Of a stretch of DNA of 10,033 bases, positions 6,231-10,033 are shown one piece after another. Each line of letters starts with the position of its first letter. Position 1 is the first letter of the stretch. A program made the translations under genes and the position numbers. The notes beneath the pieces were generated by a model. It did no database searches. It saw only the letters and a list, made by a program, of their open reading frames with translations, and was not told the DNA's origin. Source of the DNA: Euryarchaeota archaeon UBA623 (GTDB lineage Archaea; Thermoplasmatota; Poseidoniia; Poseidoniales; Thalassarchaeaceae); the NCBI GenBank assembly GCA_002505325.1, contig DAUV01000103.1, positions 1 to 10,033 of the forward strand, in the 5' to 3' direction.

Positions 6231-7307
6231 TCATTCGGCAGTGAGCTGAGCCAGTATCTTCAGTAGACCCCTGAGGGTTACCTCACTGATTCCCGAGACC
6301 TTGCAGACTTCGCTTTGAGTCCTTGGTGAGGAGCTTTCCTGTGAAGCTTTGTAGATGATTACTCCGGCGATGCCTGAGGGCTTCTTACCCTGCCAGTCTA
6401 GATTGTCCTTGACGGAGTCCCAAAGGCTCCTGACATCACCTAGTACACGAGGCGGCAGACCGAGGTCTGAATGGAATTTCTCGAAGTACTCCTCTGGCCC
6501 AGTGATGTGGTGCGTGCCCAGCATCCTAGCAACTAGTCTGATGGTCCGCTTGAGCTCCTTTTCCTCAACTGCCTCGATCATGTCGAAGGCCTCTGCAACA
6601 TCCTCTATTCTACGGGGTATCTTAGCCTCCCTTGCGGCGATGTAGACGCAGGCCGCAGAAACGCCACGGATACTGCGTCCGGTGACGAGACCACGTTCGA
6701 CTGAGTGCCGGTACAGAGAAGCCGCCTCTTGTTCTATCTGAGACGGCAAATCTCCGCGGTCGCGGATGAATTGCATTGCCTTCGAGAGATTGCGGCTGCG
6801 GCTGTCACGAGTCTTACTGCGCTGGTCAATACGCTGTCGACGCCTCCACTCGCGCAGTGCCTTACCAGACATACCATGTCGCTTGGCACCGCCTGCAGTG
6901 AGATCTGAGCGACGAATCTCGGTAGAAAGTCCCTTGTCGGACAAGGTGAGTGTTGTAGGTGCGCCCACACGACTCCTGTCGTCACCGTCAGAGTGGTTAA
7001 TCCACTCTGCCCCAGGGTCAATCATGTTCTCGGCTGCAATATAGCCGCACTCTGAGCAAGAGGTCTCGCCTCTGATATCGTCGGTGTCCCATGAATTGGC
7101 TCCGCACACTTTGCAAGGGCCCGTAATAGATTCCGTACCACGCTCCTTAGATGGACGTCGTGCGGGTCGAATCGGCTTTGTACGGCTTCGCTTCTGTGAA
7201 GCACGCTCAGATTCATCGGTCTGCCTAGCAGTGTCTCGTTCCATCTTCTCAACTCGCAGTTGTATAGTAGGGTCCTTATTATTTAAGCCTTCGTATTCGG
7301 TGCTCAT
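6231..7307 (-). CDS. tfb: Transcription initiation factor B (archaeal TFIIB)
   Basis: TFB binds the TBP-TATA complex and the BRE and recruits archaeal RNA polymerase. From ATG 7307 the protein has 358 residues. The N-terminal zinc ribbon is PCKVC...SCSEC (Cys65, 68, 84, 87), followed by a B-finger/reader segment (RSRVGAPTT), a basic linker, and two cyclin-like repeats. The first contains GRSIRGVSAACVYIAAR (about 210-226) and the second KKPSGIAGVIIYKAS (about 308-322), ending with a helix-turn-helix (SEVCKVSGISEVTLRG). A basic, low-complexity stretch (RSRTKPIRPARRPSKERG) precedes the ribbon, which makes the N-terminus longer than in a usual TFB. The start is uncertain: ATG 7244 would give 337 residues and is preceded by a TATA-like box at 7278-7286. 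Reading still further upstream (to 7466) would run into gcvT and is rejected. The genome may carry several TFBs. Confidence 0.95.
   Translation of the reverse strand: MSTEYEGLNNKDPTIQLRVEKMERDTARQTDESERASQKRSRTKPIRPARRPSKERGTESITGPCKVCGANSWDTDDIRGETSCSECGYIAAENMIDPGAEWINHSDGDDRSRVGAPTTLTLSDKGLSTEIRRSDLTAGGAKRHGMSGKALREWRRRQRIDQRSKTRDSRSRNLSKAMQFIRDRGDLPSQIEQEAASLYRHSVERGLVTGRSIRGVSAACVYIAAREAKIPRRIEDVAEAFDMIEAVEEKELKRTIRLVARMLGTHHITGPEEYFEKFHSDLGLPPRVLGDVRSLWDSVKDNLDWQGKKPSGIAGVIIYKASQESSSPRTQSEVCKVSGISEVTLRGLLKILAQLTAE
7278..7286 (-). promoter_or_regulatory. TATA-like element, candidate promoter of tfb
   Basis: On the minus strand the bases read GAAGGC then TTAAATAAT, a good match to an archaeal BRE/TATA box in otherwise GC-rich DNA. 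It ends 33 bases before the ATG at 7244, so initiation about 20 bases after the box would give a leader of roughly 13 bases containing GAGAAG just before that ATG. If this is the real promoter, the longer tfb reading from 7307 is not translated. The codons overlapping it (TTA, AAT, AAT, and nearby ATA) look unlike the rest of the gene. Confidence 0.4.
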
Positions 7308-7388
7308 TGTTCTCTCTCTGCTTGCAAGCCTCTTCTCAGTGGTCCGCTTTCCCGTAACTTCTTGCACCCCTCGGCCCTCCTTCGACAC

Positions 7389-8540
7389 GTGTCTGAAGAC
7401 GGGCTGACCAGGACAGCGCTGTACGAGGCCCATCTCGATGCAGGTGCGAAGATGGTCGACTTCCACGGTTTCGAACTACCAATCTGGTACTCTTCGATTC
7501 AGGAGGAGCATCTAGCGACGAGGGCCGGTGCCGGCCTATTCGACGTGTCCCATATGGGCTTCCTTCGGTTCTCTGGCGACGGTGTTCGTTCATGGCTGAG
7601 TAGCATTTCTACTCAAGAGTATTTGAACTTCGCAAGCGGTAGGTGTGGATATACCCACTTCCTTGATTATGAGGGGCATATCATCGACGACATGATCTTC
7701 GCAGTGAAGTCTGAGAACGAAGTCCTTGGAGTTCCCAACGCTTCAATGGTAGAAGTAATGCTCGATTGGTTCTCATCTCATCTTCCTGAAGACGGCTCGA
7801 TTACCATTGACGATATTTCGGATGAGACTAGTATACTCGCTCTCCAAGGTCCATCGTCAACCGCCGTGCTCAGAGAGGTGCTTGGCGAAGCCAATGCTAT
7901 CGGCAGATTCCGTTGCCAAGAAATAGCCGGCAACAAACTCGAAATCTCAGGATGGATACAGGGTACCGGGTACACTGGAGAGCCCGGGGTCGAGATCTTC
8001 CTGAGCAACACTGACGCACCACGTTTGTGGGCAGCTTTACTCGAAGCAGGCGCCGTTTTGGGTCTGGTTCCGGTTGGACTAGGTGCTAGAGATACCCTGC
8101 GTCTTGAGAAGGGCTACTTGCTATCTGGTCAGGATTTTCTTTGGCCCGGCCTTGGCGTCGAGCCGGAGGCCAATCTGCCCGATGGATTCCTAGCTAGGGA
8201 TACCGGAGAGACTGCTGTGCCATACGGCCTCGACACTGAGCACGACTTTGTCGGAAAGCATAGTGTGGTCGAATCGCTCAAGTCTGGAGCTAAGTGGCAT
8301 GGACTAGAGTGCTTGGAGAGAGGTCCCTCGCCAAGGCCAGGTCACGCCGTGCTTTCAGCCGATGAAGAGGGTGCGAGCGTACTCGGCTATGTCACCAGTG
8401 GAGGCCCCTCGCCGAGCCTAGGGCGAACAGGGATTGCGATGGCATACCTACAGTCATCTAGTCTGGGTCAGGATGTCTGGATACAGTCGAGCCCGCGAAA
8501 AAGGGTCAAGGCGAGCATCAGAAGGCCACCATTCGTGTGA
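7389..8540 (+). CDS. gcvT: Aminomethyltransferase, glycine cleavage system T-protein
   Basis: The T-protein takes the aminomethyl group from lipoylated H-protein and transfers the methylene group to tetrahydrofolate, or to an archaeal pterin, releasing ammonia. From GTG 7389 it has 383 residues. Family motifs run in order: KMVDFHGFELPIWY near the N-terminus, FDVSHMG, GHIIDDMI with the expected catalytic aspartate at position 101, LALQGP, GTGYTGEPGVEIF, GLGARDTLRLEKGYLLSGQD, and C-terminal GYVTSGGPSPSLGRTGIAMAYL. The stretch after SGQD, up to HDFVGK, looks longer than in typical T-proteins. A TTG at 7362 could extend the protein by nine residues, but the GTG start fits the family N-terminus (LTRTALYEAHL). 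No clear ribosome site precedes it, so it may be leaderless. The gcvH and gcvP genes are not in the window. It is possible that this is a GcvT-like folate enzyme with another substrate, but the motifs favour true GcvT. Confidence 0.93.
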   Translation: MSEDGLTRTALYEAHLDAGAKMVDFHGFELPIWYSSIQEEHLATRAGAGLFDVSHMGFLRFSGDGVRSWLSSISTQEYLNFASGRCGYTHFLDYEGHIIDDMIFAVKSENEVLGVPNASMVEVMLDWFSSHLPEDGSITIDDISDETSILALQGPSSTAVLREVLGEANAIGRFRCQEIAGNKLEISGWIQGTGYTGEPGVEIFLSNTDAPRLWAALLEAGAVLGLVPVGLGARDTLRLEKGYLLSGQDFLWPGLGVEPEANLPDGFLARDTGETAVPYGLDTEHDFVGKHSVVESLKSGAKWHGLECLERGPSPRPGHAVLSADEEGASVLGYVTSGGPSPSLGRTGIAMAYLQSSSLGQDVWIQSSPRKRVKASIRRPPFV

Positions 8541-8605
8541 TTTACACCAAAAGTAGTGTGGTCCGCCGGGCAAATCCTCATTGCTGTTCGCCTTTTTCGC
8601 GGGGC
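8541..8605. other. Intergenic gap between gcvT and the EF-hand gene
   Basis: These 65 bases hold a weak AT-rich element (GATTTACACC around 8538-8547) and a T5 run (8593-8597) within CGCCTTTTTCGCG. The first could be a promoter and the T-run a weak terminator for gcvT, but neither is convincing. No ribosome site is well spaced from ATG 8606. Confidence 0.3.
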
Positions 8606-10033
8606 ATGATGGAGCGCGCACGGGGAACTATCGAGGCCGTAGCAATCAAGAATTTGCAGGAAGTCCTCCGTAAGAAGGGCATAAGCGCAGAGGCCCTGTT
8701 TTCAAAATATGACTTAGATGGCAACGGCAGTCTTTCCGACAACGAGTTCGCGAATGCTCTTGAGTCGATTACCGGCCAGCGGGCACCTGAGGCCATATTG
8801 AGGGCAGTGTTTGGGGCCCTCGATACCAATTCGGACGACTCGGTAGATCTCTCTGAGATTTTGGCCATGATGGACGGGAATTCGACTGATTCTATCCCCG
8901 CTGGAGGGGGCGTTTCAATCTCCGGCCATCCCAACGAATCCTACAATGGAGAGTACGACCTTCAAGAAATTCAAATCAACGGTAAGGCTTGGTACAGGAG
9001 CGCCGGAGGAAGCCGCCTTTACTTCTACAACGCCAACAGTGGCGGCGCACCCTCATGGAGTCTCGACGACAGAGAGCAGGACGGCAGCAATGACTGGTAC
9101 AGAGGTGGCTGGTCGCGGCCAAGGGGTGATGGATCACTACCCACAGGAACCAGAAGATGGGTCGGCGTGGGTAAAATCACCATCTCCGTCGCTGGCGAAT
9201 CGAACGAGTCATCTGCTGATGATACCGCTTCCAGAGTCACTCCAAATCCCTTTGGTGATACTGAACAAATCAAAATCACTCTGCCGCGGTCGTCGTTCAA
9301 GAGCGGCGAGAATATCGATTTCTCCTTCACCACCTACGAACTACCAGGAGACGCCTGGATAGGAATCGTACCGGCAGAGATTCCGCACGGCGACGAGGCG
9401 GTCAACGACCAGCACGAAACTAGTTACAAATATCTCGAAGGTAGAACCAGCGGCGATTTCACTCTACCCAACCCAGGATTAGGAGAATGGACTCTGAGGT
9501 TGCACGACACGGACAACAATGGGCGCGAGTTAGCCTACGTACCGTTCAAGGTCTTAGGTTATGAAACACCTCTAACGCCTCTTCCAGATTCTGAGACAGA
9601 TAAATCAGAATTTGATATGGTAACAGAAAATTTCATCGAGTTGGCATCCAAGATGGAGCATTCCATCAATGAGGGGAATTTGTCAGTCGAGCAGGCAAGA
9701 GCGATTGCTGATACGGAGGTCAATAAGGAGATTGAAAAACTGCCTTTCTCTGTACAGTCAGCCGCCCGAAGAATTTGGAGAATTCGTGCTAACTCTATAC
9801 AGGAACAAATCGTTTCGAGATTGCCAAGCCCCGAGGCCGTCGCTGCTGGAACAGCTGCAGTAGGTGTTGCTGGTGTAGTCGTTGCTGACATACAAGACAA
9901 CGCAGAGGAAAAAATAGTTGAGGAAGAGTACGCGGAAGTAGCACCTCCTGAGCCTGCAGATGGGATGTATGACAGCCACGATTCATGGCATGAGAAACGT
10001 CATATCGATATCCCCGATCAAGTTGACATCCCC
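8606..10033 (+). CDS. Multidomain EF-hand calcium-binding protein (partial, C-terminus beyond right edge)
   Basis: The frame is open for 476 codons from ATG 8606 to the window edge (a second ATG follows at once). Two canonical EF-hand loops open the protein: DLDGNGSLSDNE (36-47) and DTNSDDSVDLSE (73-84). Residues about 103-195 form a tryptophan/tyrosine-rich module (SGHPNESYNGEYDL, NGKAWYRS, RLYFYNA, WYRGGWSRP, TRRWVGVGKITIS). Residues about 222-316 form an Ig-like beta module (GDAWIGIVPAEIPHG, YKYLEGRTSGDF, GEWTLRLHDTDNNGRELA). A helical, charged segment (about 335-405) precedes an Ala/Gly/Val stretch (about 410-428) that could be a short membrane helix, then an acidic His-containing tail. 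There is no N-terminal signal peptide. It lies 65 bases after gcvT on the same strand. The function is unknown: a calcium-responsive scaffold or adhesion protein is a guess from architecture. Confidence 0.88.
   Translation, partial: MMERARGTIEAVAIKNLQEVLRKKGISAEALFSKYDLDGNGSLSDNEFANALESITGQRAPEAILRAVFGALDTNSDDSVDLSEILAMMDGNSTDSIPAGGGVSISGHPNESYNGEYDLQEIQINGKAWYRSAGGSRLYFYNANSGGAPSWSLDDREQDGSNDWYRGGWSRPRGDGSLPTGTRRWVGVGKITISVAGESNESSADDTASRVTPNPFGDTEQIKITLPRSSFKSGENIDFSFTTYELPGDAWIGIVPAEIPHGDEAVNDQHETSYKYLEGRTSGDFTLPNPGLGEWTLRLHDTDNNGRELAYVPFKVLGYETPLTPLPDSETDKSEFDMVTENFIELASKMEHSINEGNLSVEQARAIADTEVNKEIEKLPFSVQSAARRIWRIRANSIQEQIVSRLPSPEAVAAGTAAVGVAGVVVADIQDNAEEKIVEEEYAEVAPPEPADGMYDSHDSWHEKRHIDIPDQVDIP

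Noticed and set aside
7308..7466. Extension of tfb upstream to 7466
   Set aside because: It would overlap the N-terminal coding part of gcvT, whose motifs are certain, and the added residues do not resemble TFB.
8946..9362. Separate 138-codon plus-strand gene in another frame
   Set aside because: It lies wholly within the EF-hand gene, whose frame is continuous and carries recognisable motifs; the alternative product is Ser/Thr/Pro-rich without any motif.
1..10033. CRISPR array, insertion sequence, integrase or phage genes
   Set aside because: No regularly spaced direct repeats, transposase or integrase motifs, or phage structural genes were seen on either strand; the tRNA end is not followed by a duplicated attachment site in this window.

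Overview
The window looks like chromosomal DNA of a planktonic euryarchaeon, most likely Marine Group II (Candidatus Poseidoniales) or a close relative. The evidence is an archaeal TFIIB gene (zinc ribbon plus two cyclin-like repeats), lipoproteins and secreted proteins with very acidic mature parts and many DxDxDG calcium-type loops, densely packed genes, and an archaeal-style TATA element. The lineage is inferred from gene style, not from a marker search.

Region 1 (1-5431, minus strand) is one compact gene cluster read from right to left: a membrane-anchored LVIVD-type beta-propeller protein (3686-5431), a paralogous propeller lipoprotein (1656-3608), a small membrane-anchored cupredoxin-like protein (1106-1663), and two SCO1/SenC-type copper chaperone lipoproteins (378-1109, and 1-381, which runs off the left edge). 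The last three junctions overlap by 8, 4 and 4 bases, so co-translation is very likely.

Region 2 (5432-6080) is a short divergent intergenic stretch with a perfect GC-rich hairpin, followed by a plus-strand gene (5502-6080). This gene is a full-length diverged paralog of the cupredoxin-like gene in the cluster. In both paralogs the predicted mature protein starts with histidine, directly after an AxA cleavage site, and both keep a D[NQ]HT histidine near the membrane anchor. Together with two SCO proteins and two histidine-rich propellers, this suggests a cell-surface copper-handling or copper-dependent enzyme module. I do not recognise it as a described system, and it is the main candidate discovery here.

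Region 3 (6131-7307) holds tRNA-Ala(UGC) with an encoded CCA end, and a convergent TFB gene whose start is ambiguous: a TATA-like element lies inside the first codons of the longer version.

Region 4 (7389-10033, plus strand) holds gcvT (glycine cleavage T-protein), followed after 65 bases by a large multidomain EF-hand protein that runs off the right edge. This part is housekeeping plus one unusual modular protein, and shows no evident link to the copper cluster. No CRISPR array, insertion sequence or prophage gene was seen.
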